Assembly: GCA_020635915.1 (NCBI GenBank)
Contig: JACJYU010000002.1
Location: forward strand, 186,001 to 250,000
Source: Flammeovirgaceae bacterium
Lineage (GTDB): Bacteria > Bacteroidota > Bacteroidia > Cytophagales > Cyclobacteriaceae
Direction: 5' to 3'
Length of the DNA stretch: 64,000 bases
Numbering within the stretch: the first letter of the stretch is position 1; each line of letters starts with the position of its first letter. A program made the position numbers and the translations under genes. This document shows, one piece after another, positions 17,494 to 26,551 of this stretch. The notes below the pieces were generated by a model that saw only the letters and a program-made list of their open reading frames with translations, made no database searches and was not told the DNA's origin.

Positions 17494-18593
17494 GTTCAAG
17501 TAATAAGTGCAACTTTTAGTTTTTGTAAAAATACGGCATTTGGGGTTTGATAATTAAATTTTCTCACAGGTCTTTCATTGATCATTTTTTCCACGTCCCG
17601 CACCTGTTTTTTGGTCACCAAGGCAAAATCCGTTTTCTTAGGGAAGAACCTACGCAATATACCAATACGGTTTTCCACGGTCCCTTTTTCCTGTGACGTG
17701 TACGGATGGGTAAAGAACGACTTGGTTTTCAGTGCTTCGTTCACCACTGTGTGCAAAGCAAAGGCAAGGTCGTTGTCATAGGTAAAGGTCTTCAGCCATT
17801 GGCCACATGGTTTCATTTTGCGAATGATTGACCGGGCAATTGGCTTGGATGCCTTGGTGGTTATTTTGACCAACGATGTCTTTAAGGAAGCCCGGTCGGT
17901 AATGACCAACAGTCCAGGTCGGTGGTTCTTGCCCAGCATTAAGTCCACTTCCACATCACCGATCCGTTTACGCTTTTCCACAATGACAGGCCGCTTTTCA
18001 ATTGAAACACGGTTTGCTATACAACCCCTGTTATCATGGTAGTTTCCGCGTTTTCTCCTCCTGCGCCCATGCCTCAAGTCTTTGTACAGGTGCTGGTAGG
18101 GCCGGTCTTCCCGCTTACGGCCATGCTTCATGTCCCATATCCATTGGTAGATGGTTTCATGGCTGACAAAACCCGGATCGTGCTGGCGGCCGATTTGTGA
18201 AATCAATTCCGGGCTCCATTTTTCAATGGTCAATTGTTCCACGATCTGCCTGCGCATCCCATCGGTGAAGGTGGTGTGCTTGTTCTTGCCCCGGTGCCTG
18301 CCTTCGGTCTTCATTTGGGCCTTTTCAGGGTCATACAATTTTGCGCCCCTGCCCCGTTTGGGAGTATTGCGCTTAAGTTCACGGCTAATGGTGGATTTGT
18401 TGTACCCCAGCACATCGGCTATTTCTTTCTGGCTTTTTCCTTGCCTAAGTAGGCGGTCAATTACATACCTTTGCCCTTGACCAAGTTGTTTATAATTTGA
18501 CATTGCAACACAAGTTTAAATGATCTTGGCCAATTGAAAGGGGGAGAAATCCCTCTTTCTTTCAGCCTCTTGTGTTGCACTTATTAGTTGAAC
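17494..18593 (-). mobile_element. IS30-family insertion sequence, about 1.1 kb
   Basis: Terminal inverted repeats of 20 bp lie at 17494-17513 (GTTCAAGTAATAAGTGCAAC) and 18574-18593 (complement of the same with one mismatch), enclosing a single transposase gene whose stop lies inside the left repeat. No direct target duplication was recognised at the edges. An internal inverted pair (GCAACACAAG near 18504 and CTTGTGTTGC near 18569) could form a hairpin around the transposase leader. The element appears intact. Confidence 0.88.
17496..18503 (-). CDS. IS30-family DDE transposase
   Basis: The 335-aa protein has an N-terminal helix-turn-helix (LRQGKSQKEIADVLGYNKST) followed by SRELKRN, typical of IS30. 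An integrase-type catalytic core follows, with acidic residues in EVDLMLGKNH, TYDNDLAF and QEKGTVENRIG, matching the DD(33)E arrangement. The length is normal, with no frameshift. The product should cut and paste or copy the element via circle intermediates, as in IS30. Confidence 0.95.
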   Translation of the reverse strand: MSNYKQLGQGQRYVIDRLLRQGKSQKEIADVLGYNKSTISRELKRNTPKRGRGAKLYDPEKAQMKTEGRHRGKNKHTTFTDGMRRQIVEQLTIEKWSPELISQIGRQHDPGFVSHETIYQWIWDMKHGRKREDRPYQHLYKDLRHGRRRRKRGNYHDNRGCIANRVSIEKRPVIVEKRKRIGDVEVDLMLGKNHRPGLLVITDRASLKTSLVKITTKASKPIARSIIRKMKPCGQWLKTFTYDNDLAFALHTVVNEALKTKSFFTHPYTSQEKGTVENRIGILRRFFPKKTDFALVTKKQVRDVEKMINERPVRKFNYQTPNAVFLQKLKVALIT

Positions 18594-19035
18594 TTAGAAC
18601 TTAATCATCTTTCATTTTTAATGCAACACAGGTGTACTCATTCTGATAACAGCTCTTTGGAGTTGCATTGTCCAAGTCGCATTCAGGCACTAAATTTTTT
18701 TAGTGCTTTTTATAGTGATTATGAAGCTAGATTTTTGTAAGCAGAAAGATTACAAAAAGGATAAACTCAAACGTTTCTCCAAAGATAATCAAAAGCGTAC
18801 ATCTTCACTTTACCTGTGTTAGGCCCTCTTAACCCAACAGCCATTTCAGCACATTAGTTTGTGCATCTATATGATAGATGTCTCCAGAAGGACTGACATA
18901 AATCATACCTATTCTCGTGTAGAATGTCTACTTTCGTAACAAATTGAACAGCTATTTGAAATACTGTTCAATCGTCACAATTGGGTTTTAACCCTACTCT
19001 ACAAATTAAGAATAAAATAACTAAAGCCATTAATT
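18594..19035. other. 442-bp A/T-rich gap with possible gene remnants on the minus strand
   Basis: No full gene is visible. On the minus strand, a Cys-containing reading ends at TAA 18601-18603, just 8 bp beyond the IS repeat (it includes PECDLDNATPKSCYQNEYTC). Another short minus reading of about 25 codons (MIYVSPSGDIYHIDAQTNV...) ends near 18835. Neither has a recognisable start or length, so they may be fragments left by insertion. A hairpin at 18687-18706 is described separately. Confidence 0.4.
18687..18711 (+). terminator. Candidate rho-independent terminator
   Basis: An 8-bp stem, GCACTAAA with TTTAGTGC, has a TTTT loop and is followed by TTTTTA. It lies between the IS30 element and the baeRF-like gene. 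The stem is palindromic and A/T-rich outside four base pairs, so strength is uncertain. Confidence 0.4.
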
Positions 19036-20109
19036 ATGAATGCTATATTAAAAAAATTTAAGGACGTTGTTTCGGAAAATTGTATTACTATTATAATGAA
19101 TACCCACAGGACAAAGCCCGACTATTTAACAGACGGGACGCGCCTTAAAAACCTGATAAAGGAAGCCGAAAACAAACTACAGACCATCGCAAGTAAGCAA
19201 GATGCAGCAACATTGATCGACAGATTAAATGACCTGGCCAACAAAATAGACCACAGCCATAACCTTGAAAGCTTAATACTTTTTGTTAACAAAGAAATTG
19301 CGGATTATACAAGATTGCCTATTGCCGTAGAGGATAGAGCAGTCGTTGATCGCACATTTGTTACCAGAGATCTGGTGAGGGCTATGCACCAGGAAACCAG
19401 CTATTATGTTTTGGTTTTAAGTCAGGAAAAAGTAAGATTAATAGAAGCCACCAATGACAAAGTTGTTGCAGAAGTGGGTGTTCCATTTCCAATTATAAAC
19501 GACCAATTTGATACCACAGAGTGGGTGGACAAATCAAACATGTCACGTCAAAGAAACCTGCTTACTGAATTTTTTAATCAGGTAGATAAGGACGTAAACA
19601 AAATAAGAAATAACAATCCGCTTCCTGTTTTGATATGTAGCGTGGAGGAAAACTATAATGCATACTTAAAAATTGCCGATCGAAAAAACAGCATTCTTGA
19701 CATCTTTTTGAACAAAAATAGAATTGATAAAAAGGATCACGCAATTGTTACAGAAGCCTGGAAAATAGTTCAGGAGTACATCATCAAAAGGAATAATGCA
19801 AGGAAAGTTGAGTTGAAAGAAGCAGTGAGCGCTAACCAGTTCCTGGCTGATACCAATGAAATATGGAAGGCAGTGTCGCAAGGCAAGATTCAAACACTTT
19901 TTATAGAGCAGGGGTTATTTCAGCCTGCCGTAATGAAAGATGGTGTGATTACTTATGTTTCCGATAGCGAAAGAAACAATAAAGGAGTGATCGATGATAT
20001 CTATGATGAAATAATAGAAAGAAATATGGGCTTTGGAGGGGATGTAGTTTTTCTCCCCAAAGGAGAGTTGAAAAAATTTAACGGTTTTGGTGCAATTACA
20101 AAGCATTGA
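19036..20109 (+). CDS. baeRF3/Balon-like archaeo-eukaryotic release-factor family protein
   Basis: The 357-aa protein resembles the bacterial aeRF1/Pelota-related families (baeRF). It has an N-terminal helical segment (1-110), then a middle RNase-H-like domain around YYVLVLSQEKVRLIEA and a repeat of VLICSVEENYNAYL, and a C-terminal eL30-like domain ending in GFGAITKH. Such proteins include Balon, which binds the ribosomal A site in hibernating ribosomes. No GGQ motif is visible, so peptide release is unlikely. The assignment rests on fold-level recognition of these segments. It could alternatively be another baeRF family with unknown role. The SDR gene follows by 88 bp on the same strand. Confidence 0.62.
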   Translation: MNAILKKFKDVVSENCITIIMNTHRTKPDYLTDGTRLKNLIKEAENKLQTIASKQDAATLIDRLNDLANKIDHSHNLESLILFVNKEIADYTRLPIAVEDRAVVDRTFVTRDLVRAMHQETSYYVLVLSQEKVRLIEATNDKVVAEVGVPFPIINDQFDTTEWVDKSNMSRQRNLLTEFFNQVDKDVNKIRNNNPLPVLICSVEENYNAYLKIADRKNSILDIFLNKNRIDKKDHAIVTEAWKIVQEYIIKRNNARKVELKEAVSANQFLADTNEIWKAVSQGKIQTLFIEQGLFQPAVMKDGVITYVSDSERNNKGVIDDIYDEIIERNMGFGGDVVFLPKGELKKFNGFGAITKH

Positions 20110-20197
20110 CAAAATTTTGTTAAGGGAGCTTAGGGGTCGAAAAGAATTGCAGCAGTCCCATATTTAAAAAATTGTTGGGAATTGATAACAAAACAAT

Positions 20198-21010
20198 ATG
20201 AAGTCACAAAAAATAGTAATTACAGGAGGAGCGGGCGGCATAGGTATGGCATGCGCGAGAACTTTTAAAAATGAAGAGTTGATCATTACCGACTACTCTC
20301 AAGAGAAAGTAGACACAGCTGTACAAACGCTGACAAAAGAAGGTTATAAAGCTACAGGTATAGCTTGCGACATTACCAACAAAAAGGATGTGAATAACCT
20401 AATCAGGTTTGTGGCCAACAGCGGTTCATTGAAAGCGCTGATCCATACTGCAGGTGTTAGCGGAACAGTGCAAGACTTGAAGAAAGTATATACTATTGAT
20501 TTGGTGGGTACAGAAATTCTCATCGATGCCTTTTATGACTTGGCAATTGAAAATTCTGTAGCTGTGTTGTTCTCTTCGATGATGGCGTATACAGTCCCCG
20601 CTGATGAAAAATATGATACAGCACTTGAAAATCCTCAGGCACCCGGGTCATTTGAGACGGTAAGTCAATTTGTTGATGGCAGTTCAGATATTATGTACAA
20701 CTTTGCAAAGCGTGGAGTGCAACTCCTTTCTATTAAGAATGCGGATAAGTGGGGAAGCAAAGGAGCTCGCATTGTTACGGTATCACCGGGGGTAATTGAA
20801 ACAGAGATGGCATTGAAGGCGGCAGAAGAACATCCGGAACGAATGCAGGCAATAAAAGAAGCAACGCCCTTGAAAAGAAATGGAACACCCGAAGACGTAG
20901 CCGATGTTGTCCGGTTTTTGGCAAGTGATGGCGCACGCTTCATTGCAGGTTCCGACATTTTAATAGATGGCGGGGTCATCCACAACATTAAAAAAATGGA
21001 ACAGGCCTAA
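20198..21010 (+). CDS. Short-chain dehydrogenase/reductase (SDR)
   Basis: The 270-aa classic SDR has the cofactor motif TGGAGGIGMA near residue 9, catalytic Ser/Tyr/Lys region SSMMAYTVPADEKY (with YNFAKRG as the YxxxK site near 170), and C-terminal GSDILIDGGVI. It oxidises or reduces an alcohol/ketone with NAD(P)H. The substrate is unknown. The insertion after the Ser strand is longer than usual. It follows the baeRF-like gene, and its G/C content is still low, placing it at the right edge of the low-GC block. Confidence 0.9.
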   Translation: MKSQKIVITGGAGGIGMACARTFKNEELIITDYSQEKVDTAVQTLTKEGYKATGIACDITNKKDVNNLIRFVANSGSLKALIHTAGVSGTVQDLKKVYTIDLVGTEILIDAFYDLAIENSVAVLFSSMMAYTVPADEKYDTALENPQAPGSFETVSQFVDGSSDIMYNFAKRGVQLLSIKNADKWGSKGARIVTVSPGVIETEMALKAAEEHPERMQAIKEATPLKRNGTPEDVADVVRFLASDGARFIAGSDILIDGGVIHNIKKMEQA

Positions 21011-21146
21011 ACTGGCCTGGCCTAAACAAAACAACTTACATTAAAACGTATTATATGCCAAACCGCCATGTAAACGACAATGCACACAACGGCTTGGTAA
21101 TTACAGGCGGTTCCATTTAACCATTTAAAATCAAAATTATCAGCAT

Positions 21147-21782
21147 ATGAAACCATTCTTTATAAGCCCGCTTTCGAAAGCATTAAAATTTTGGTATGTA
21201 CCCCTGCTCGTTGGGTTATTGTTTATAGGCGCAGCCATTGCCGCATTTGTGTCCCCGGCCAGCTCATACCTGGCCCTGGCCATGTTGTTCAGTTTGGGGT
21301 TCATGTTTTCGGGGATTTTTGAAATCATATTTTCTGTAGCCAACAGAAACCAACTTGACAACTGGGGATGGTTCCTCGTTTTTGGCATTGCCACTTTCGT
21401 GATAGGCGTATTGTTGCTGACAAACCCTATCCTTTCAATGGCGGTACTGGCATTGTATGTGGGTTTTATTATCCTGTTCCGTTCCATCTCCACTTTGAGT
21501 TTTGCGCTGGACATTAAAAAATATGGCAGCCCCGGTTGGGGATGGCTCCTGGCACTGGGCATACTGGGCACGGTTTTTTCCATCATCCTGATATGGAACC
21601 CCGTTTTTGCGGGGATGACAATTATATTTTGGACAGGAATGGCCTTTCTCTTGAGCGGTGCCTTTGGTATCTTCTTTTCCATACAGCTAAGAAAGCTCCA
21701 CCAATATTCGAGGAACATATCCGATGAATGGTGGGGGCGCTACGAGCGGCTTTTGGACGACCTGGAAAAAGTACAGCCCTGA
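21147..21782 (+). CDS. HdeD-family (DUF308) membrane protein
   Basis: The 211-aa protein has six hydrophobic segments in three helix-pairs typical of HdeD/DUF308 (FWYVPLLVGLLFIGAAIAAF, LAMLFSLGFMFSGIFEIIF, FLVFGIATFVIGVLLLTNPI, then a second set). In E. coli HdeD is tied to acid resistance at high cell density. The role here is unproven. The 3' end (21711-21763) is the source sequence of the fused scar at 8707-8755. The cls gene starts 58 bp downstream on the same strand. Confidence 0.87.
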   Translation: MKPFFISPLSKALKFWYVPLLVGLLFIGAAIAAFVSPASSYLALAMLFSLGFMFSGIFEIIFSVANRNQLDNWGWFLVFGIATFVIGVLLLTNPILSMAVLALYVGFIILFRSISTLSFALDIKKYGSPGWGWLLALGILGTVFSIILIWNPVFAGMTIIFWTGMAFLLSGAFGIFFSIQLRKLHQYSRNISDEWWGRYERLLDDLEKVQP

Positions 21783-21839
21783 TTTTTTAAAAGGGGATGG
21801 CTTGTTTGGACGATATTCCCTTCTGAATTTTGCCAATAG

Positions 21840-23318
21840 ATGCCCCTAGGTTCATTCTTCGACCAAATAACCCTGGCCATAGTGCTGGAGGCGGCCTACT
21901 TTATCACATTGGTTTTTGTGATAGTGAAGGTACTGCATGACACCCGCAGCAGCGTAAAGGCTTTGGCCTATATCCTGTTTATCGTGTTGGTGCCTATGGT
22001 GGGCATTGTTTTTTACTTTTCCTTCGGCATCAACTACCGAAAACGGAAATTGTACAGCAGGAAAATCGTCAATGACGAAACCCTGCGGCAGGCAATCCTT
22101 GCCCGGCTGAACGACTATTCCAAACATGTACTGCATTCAGGGCTAATGCCACCAGGGCACCGGAAACTGGCCCGTTTTGTGCACCGCTCCACCAACAGCC
22201 CCCTTACGGCCAACAATTCGGCAACCCTCCTATTTAACGGTGAAGATAAATTCCCGGCACTCATGGCCGCCCTGAAAGGCGCCACCTCCCACATCCATAT
22301 GGAATACTATATCTTCGAAAATGACGGTACCGGAAGCTCCATTGCCAACATCCTAATGGAAAAAGCGCAACAAGGCGTGGAAGTACGTTTCCTGTACGAC
22401 CATTTCGGAAGCCATGGCCTGCAGAAAAGTTTTATCAACAGGCTGGAGCAGGCCGGTGTGCAAACCGCCCCGTTCTACCGGATACGGTGGTATGCCCTTG
22501 CCAACCGGCTGAACTACAGGAACCACAGGAAAATCGTAGTGGTGGACGGGAAAACATCCTTTATAGGCGGCATCAACGTCAGCAACAAATACCGTAATGA
22601 CTTAACAAAGAATAAATTGTATTGGCGGGACACCCACCTTATGATTGAGGGGCTTGCCACGGTATTCTTACAGTACCTCTTTATTTGCGATTGGAATTTT
22701 TGCAGTAAAAACAAAGTACATTATGAACGAGGGTATTTCCCTCAGGACTTCGACAGGAAAAACATCCAACACGAGGTGGTACAGGTCGTGCCTTCAGGCC
22801 CCGATTCAAAATTGCCCGTAATCTTTTATTCCATAATGGAAGCCATCGGGTCGGCCAGGAAAAGGGTCTACATCACAAGCCCTTACTTCATTCCGGGCGA
22901 AAGCCTGATGGATGCCCTTATCATTGTGGCCAAAAGCGGGCTTGATGTTAAACTGTTGGTGCCGGGCGCTTCCGACTCGAAAATGGTAAATGCCGCAGCA
23001 CGGTCCTACTATACCGAATTGTTGAAACACGGGGTTCGGATATTCACTTATGAAAAAGGGTTTGTGCATGCCAAAACGATGACGGTGGACGATGGGTTGG
23101 CTGTGGTGGGCTCTGCCAATATGGACTACAGGAGTTTCGACCTTAATTTTGAAGTGAATGCCCTGGTGTACTCCACGGAAATAACCCGCCAACTGGTGCG
23201 GGCATTTGAAGAAGACCTGTCCCATTCGCAGGAGATTGACGCACAGGAATGGTTGAACAGGCCCGGGCATGTCCACCTGTGGGAAAAACTGGTGCGGTTG
23301 CTTTCCCCTTTTTTGTAG
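21840..23318 (+). CDS. cls: Cardiolipin synthase, phospholipase-D superfamily
   Basis: The 492-aa protein has two N-terminal membrane helices (about 8-62), then two HKD phospholipase-D sites: NHRKIVVVDGKTSFIGG near residue 228 and HAKTMTVDDGLAVVGSAN near 410. It makes cardiolipin from two phosphatidylglycerols at the inner membrane. The sequence TGAATTTTG, resembling a -7 box, lies about 10 bp before the ATG. Its last 182 bp recur at 8755-8936. The convergent amidohydrolase gene ends 51 bp downstream. Confidence 0.95.
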   Translation: MPLGSFFDQITLAIVLEAAYFITLVFVIVKVLHDTRSSVKALAYILFIVLVPMVGIVFYFSFGINYRKRKLYSRKIVNDETLRQAILARLNDYSKHVLHSGLMPPGHRKLARFVHRSTNSPLTANNSATLLFNGEDKFPALMAALKGATSHIHMEYYIFENDGTGSSIANILMEKAQQGVEVRFLYDHFGSHGLQKSFINRLEQAGVQTAPFYRIRWYALANRLNYRNHRKIVVVDGKTSFIGGINVSNKYRNDLTKNKLYWRDTHLMIEGLATVFLQYLFICDWNFCSKNKVHYERGYFPQDFDRKNIQHEVVQVVPSGPDSKLPVIFYSIMEAIGSARKRVYITSPYFIPGESLMDALIIVAKSGLDVKLLVPGASDSKMVNAAARSYYTELLKHGVRIFTYEKGFVHAKTMTVDDGLAVVGSANMDYRSFDLNFEVNALVYSTEITRQLVRAFEEDLSHSQEIDAQEWLNRPGHVHLWEKLVRLLSPFL

Positions 23319-23368
23319 GGTGTGGCCTAACTTCCGTCAATCGCCCTTATACCGCCTCTTTTGCTGCC

Positions 23369-24310
23369 TCAATTTTCATGCATGCCCGTTCCAGGGTTGC
23401 TACCGGGCTGAAGGAAATGCATGGCATTATTGTAAAAAATATCCCGCTTTTGTTCGCTGGTAAGGAAAGGTGCCTGTTCAATGGCTTTGACCGCTTCCCC
23501 TATCTTTTCAGGCCATACCATTTGGTCAGAACCGAACATGATCCTTTTGCCCAGCCCCGCCCGGACCAGGCCCTCCAGGTAGTCGTAAAAAGTGGTGCGG
23601 GGAACCACCCATGTAATGGTGGACACATCCGCGTAAAGTTGGGGATACTGGTACATCATGGCGATCATTTCCTCCAGGTATGGGAATCCTGCATTCTCAA
23701 TATAAACCCGTAGTTTAGGATGGCGTTTCAGTACGTCCTCCAACAACAAAGGGTTTCCTGCGGCCACGCGAAAACGGGGCAAGTAAGGCCCGATGCCAAG
23801 GGTGTGGATAAGGACGGGAAGGTTGCGCCCTTCGGCCAGTTCCAAATAAGGTTCCAGGGCGGGATCGTTGGGTGGCAACCCTATGAGTTGGGTGCCTATT
23901 TCGCCCAGGCCCTGAAAAACCCCGGCAGCATAGTCCTTCCGAAGTTGTAACAAACCAGTACTGTCGGGCTTTAGAATGAAGGGGGACGCCATAAAACGGC
24001 CTGGGGCCTGCTTTGCCCATTCCAAAACTTCGGTCCGGTTTACCCCGCTGAGAAACCCTTTAACGATGTTGTACTTATCCATCTGCCTTAGTGTTTTCCT
24101 AAGGTTTTCAGCTGTGTTTTCAGCAGCCCCTACATCACCCGTGCAGGGTGCTGGCCGGCACAGGGAAGGAGCTCCTGCCGGAACCTTCTCGGGAAGCCCC
24201 GTATGCATGTGCATGTCGATGATGGGGGGAAGCCCACGTGTATTGTTGTCTTGCGAACATGCGGCAAACCCAATGAAAAAAGCCCAAATAAAATATAACA
24301 TTTTTTTCAT
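23369..24310 (-). CDS. Lipoprotein amidohydrolase (TIM-barrel metal hydrolase)
   Basis: The protein is about 313 aa from ATG 24310 (MKKMLYFIWAFFIGFAAC), a lipobox-type signal ending in FAAC. The domain is amidohydrolase-2-like: DMHMHTG near the start for metal ligands, then VLIHTLGIG, YIENAGFPYL and a late FGSDQMVWP with the catalytic Asp. Substrate unknown. It lies between cls and a LuxR-type regulator in copy B, and has no counterpart in copy A. Confidence 0.85.
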   Translation of the reverse strand: MKKMLYFIWAFFIGFAACSQDNNTRGLPPIIDMHMHTGLPEKVPAGAPSLCRPAPCTGDVGAAENTAENLRKTLRQMDKYNIVKGFLSGVNRTEVLEWAKQAPGRFMASPFILKPDSTGLLQLRKDYAAGVFQGLGEIGTQLIGLPPNDPALEPYLELAEGRNLPVLIHTLGIGPYLPRFRVAAGNPLLLEDVLKRHPKLRVYIENAGFPYLEEMIAMMYQYPQLYADVSTITWVVPRTTFYDYLEGLVRAGLGKRIMFGSDQMVWPEKIGEAVKAIEQAPFLTSEQKRDIFYNNAMHFLQPGSNPGTGMHEN

Positions 24311-24486
24311 GGCCCTTGTGGTTAATAAAATAATTTTCTTGTGCAAATTAGGGTGGCTTTCCCTGCCGCGCTTCGGTAGGGTTACCCAATTATTGAGGGA
24401 AATGAAAAATGGGCAACATTACCCATTGAAATAATAAAAGGGAATGAATTCGGGTACGACTGGTTTGGAGGGTGGCAAACCAGAAA

Positions 24487-26097
24487 TCATTCGTCTATAA
24501 TTTTATTCCTGATGGCATACGTAACCGCTTCTGCCCTGCTGGACACAGAGAGTTTGTCAAAAATATTGCTAACATGCCGGTCTACGGTCCGCTGGCTGAT
24601 ACATAGCTCCTCACCAATGGATTTGTTGGTTTTCCCGGTAGTAACCAATTGTAAAACCTGAAGCTCGCGAAGCGTCAACCCATAATCGTTCTGGTAATTC
24701 CTCCTTTTCAAGGTTTTCTGAATACGTTTTACATCAGGCTTGGCCCCGAGCTGGCCATATATCCATTGCGCTGCCCCCAATTCAGTTTCCGCGTTGTCGT
24801 GGTCTTTCAGTTTTTGATAAACCAATCCTTTTAATTCCCTGGCCTGCGCGGTTTCATAGGGCAATGGTCCTTTTTTCCAAAATTTTAAAGCTTCTTGTAG
24901 TTGGTCCAGTGCCTTGTGGTTATCTTCCATGGCGAAGGCAAGGGCACCAGATGCAAATCGTGATGCCGCATGGAGATAGGGAGAGTTGAACTTACCGGAA
25001 AGCGTGCTGAGTTCACGGGCAAATTCCCCGGCTTTGTCCAGGCCTTTTATGGACAGGAAAATCCACACAGCCGCGGGGAGCAACGCGGCCCTTTTTTTGA
25101 TGTCTTTTGCCTCCGTCAACACATTTTGGATGGATGTGGCCGCTGCCTGGCCGTTGCCCAGCGCCAGGCGGAGCAAGGCAAGTCCCGGCTGGGGGGGCCT
25201 GCCCCATTTGGAGGCTTCGAGATAGCACCCTTCGGACGCCCCATAATTGCCCAAGAGGCGGTACAGGTCCGCTTTGAGATAAAAAGCCTCTCCGGCTGCT
25301 GGCTCGCCCGGGGGTCGTGTCAATAATTGGCATGCATTCTCACATTCCTCCAGGGCGTTCTTCCAATCCCCACGGAAGCGAAGAACCTCTGCTTGACGGA
25401 CCAGGCATTGTCCCCTGAAAGGAACAATACCGGCCTGTGCCTGGCACCATCTTGACAAGGCAAGGGTCCACTCTTGCGCCCGATGTAGGTCCCAGGCCTT
25501 GCGAAAGGTTTCGATCACGGCACAATAGACAATCCCTATGGCAATGGGAAAGACTTTATCGGTTTCCAGGATCACAAGGGTTTCATCCAGCAGCTTCAGG
25601 CCCTGGGGTATTTCCCCTTGCTGAACCAAAGCCTGTCCGTGCCCCAGCCGTCCCAAAACAGTTAGGTCGGCATCGCCAAATTGTCCCCCAGCCTTTTCGG
25701 CCATTGAAAAAAATTTCAATGCCTGCGTACCATTGCCGGAAGAAAGGGCAGCCAGCCCTTTGGGAACCAGAAAGAGTCCTTCTTCCGGGCAACCCAATAC
25801 CCTCTTTTCATTTAGTAGCCTTTCCCCTTTGGCCAGCCAGCCACCACTACGTGCCCGCTCCCCTGCATTCATAAACATCATGCCGAGCCAAAAGGCACAC
25901 CGCACGGCTTTCCTGGTTTCACCCTGGTCGAGGTAGCTTTGGTGGGCATGTTCCAACTCCCTAAAGCTTTCCTTGTCTTTTCCCGTGAGATAGGCAGCCA
26001 GGGCATAATGCTCCAAATCCCCCGCTTCCAGCCCCTCCTTTTCGAGGACCTTTCCAAACTCCTGATAGACCGTTGTCCAATTCACGTTTCCCTCCAT
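24487..26097 (-). CDS. LuxR-family transcriptional regulator with TPR-rich sensory region
   Basis: The 536-aa protein carries repeated helical TPR-like units (residues 20-450, with Ala/Gly/Leu-rich helices such as EAFYLKADLYRLLGNYGASE). A C-terminal LuxR/GerE helix-turn-helix follows (TLRELQVLQLVTTGKTNKSI ... SQRTVDRHVSNIFDKLSVSS), about 470-536. ATG 26097 was chosen over a TTG at 26124. The TPR part may sense a protein or metabolite. The nearest candidate targets are the amidohydrolase gene 176 bp downstream and the genes starting at 26552. Confidence 0.88.
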   Translation of the reverse strand: MEGNVNWTTVYQEFGKVLEKEGLEAGDLEHYALAAYLTGKDKESFRELEHAHQSYLDQGETRKAVRCAFWLGMMFMNAGERARSGGWLAKGERLLNEKRVLGCPEEGLFLVPKGLAALSSGNGTQALKFFSMAEKAGGQFGDADLTVLGRLGHGQALVQQGEIPQGLKLLDETLVILETDKVFPIAIGIVYCAVIETFRKAWDLHRAQEWTLALSRWCQAQAGIVPFRGQCLVRQAEVLRFRGDWKNALEECENACQLLTRPPGEPAAGEAFYLKADLYRLLGNYGASEGCYLEASKWGRPPQPGLALLRLALGNGQAAATSIQNVLTEAKDIKKRAALLPAAVWIFLSIKGLDKAGEFARELSTLSGKFNSPYLHAASRFASGALAFAMEDNHKALDQLQEALKFWKKGPLPYETAQARELKGLVYQKLKDHDNAETELGAAQWIYGQLGAKPDVKRIQKTLKRRNYQNDYGLTLRELQVLQLVTTGKTNKSIGEELCISQRTVDRHVSNIFDKLSVSSRAEAVTYAIRNKIIDE

Positions 26098-26551
26098 CTT
26101 TGACCTGTGATTATAAAATGGCAAATCGAAAAAGGATTTTACTAAAAATTTTCGTTTTGGGTAACGGTTTCCACTATTAAACTAACGTTTTTCCTATTTC
26201 ATTGAACCAAATGGTTGGACATACCCCAAGCGGGCATTTCTTTAAAAATTGGAAAATTAGTTGCCCTTAATTAAATCCAAATCTTGACCACAGGCAGGGG
26301 AAGCTTGAGAACGATCTTAGACCGGATGTACAAGGTAAACATATGCCCGGAGTACCACAAGCCCGGCCCTGACGAAAGAAAATGCCCATCCCTCCCAATG
26401 TCGCAATTGCCCCTTGGATTAGTCGTTTTTGCCACCCCCCATTCACCATAGGGGTGGGTATCTTTGATCTGTCAATTGAAGGAAGGACAAAACGGGCGAA
26501 TGAAGCCCGTGAGGAGAAAGGCTAATTTTAACCCCTTAAAACCATATCATC
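26098..26551. other. Intergenic region; copy-B module boundary begins about 26401
   Basis: No gene is supported. From about 26401 (TGTCGCAATTGCCCCTT) to 26436 the sequence matches 8984-9020, marking a shared upstream flank of the SRPBCC genes. Candidate -7 box TATCTTTG lies at 26459-26466. The A/T-rich stretch 26120-26280 probably contains the divergent promoter of the LuxR gene. Confidence 0.55.
26459..26466 (+). promoter_or_regulatory. Candidate -7 box upstream of SRPBCC gene (copy B)
   Basis: TATCTTTG fits TAnnTTTG and is placed as in copy A relative to the shared upstream TTTTTGCCACCCC element. The gap to the ATG at 26552 is longer (85 bp) because the leader differs. Confidence 0.38.

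Noticed and set aside
17494..18593. Composite transposon carrying the stress genes
   Set aside because: Only one IS copy is present in the window, so no second IS brackets the block.
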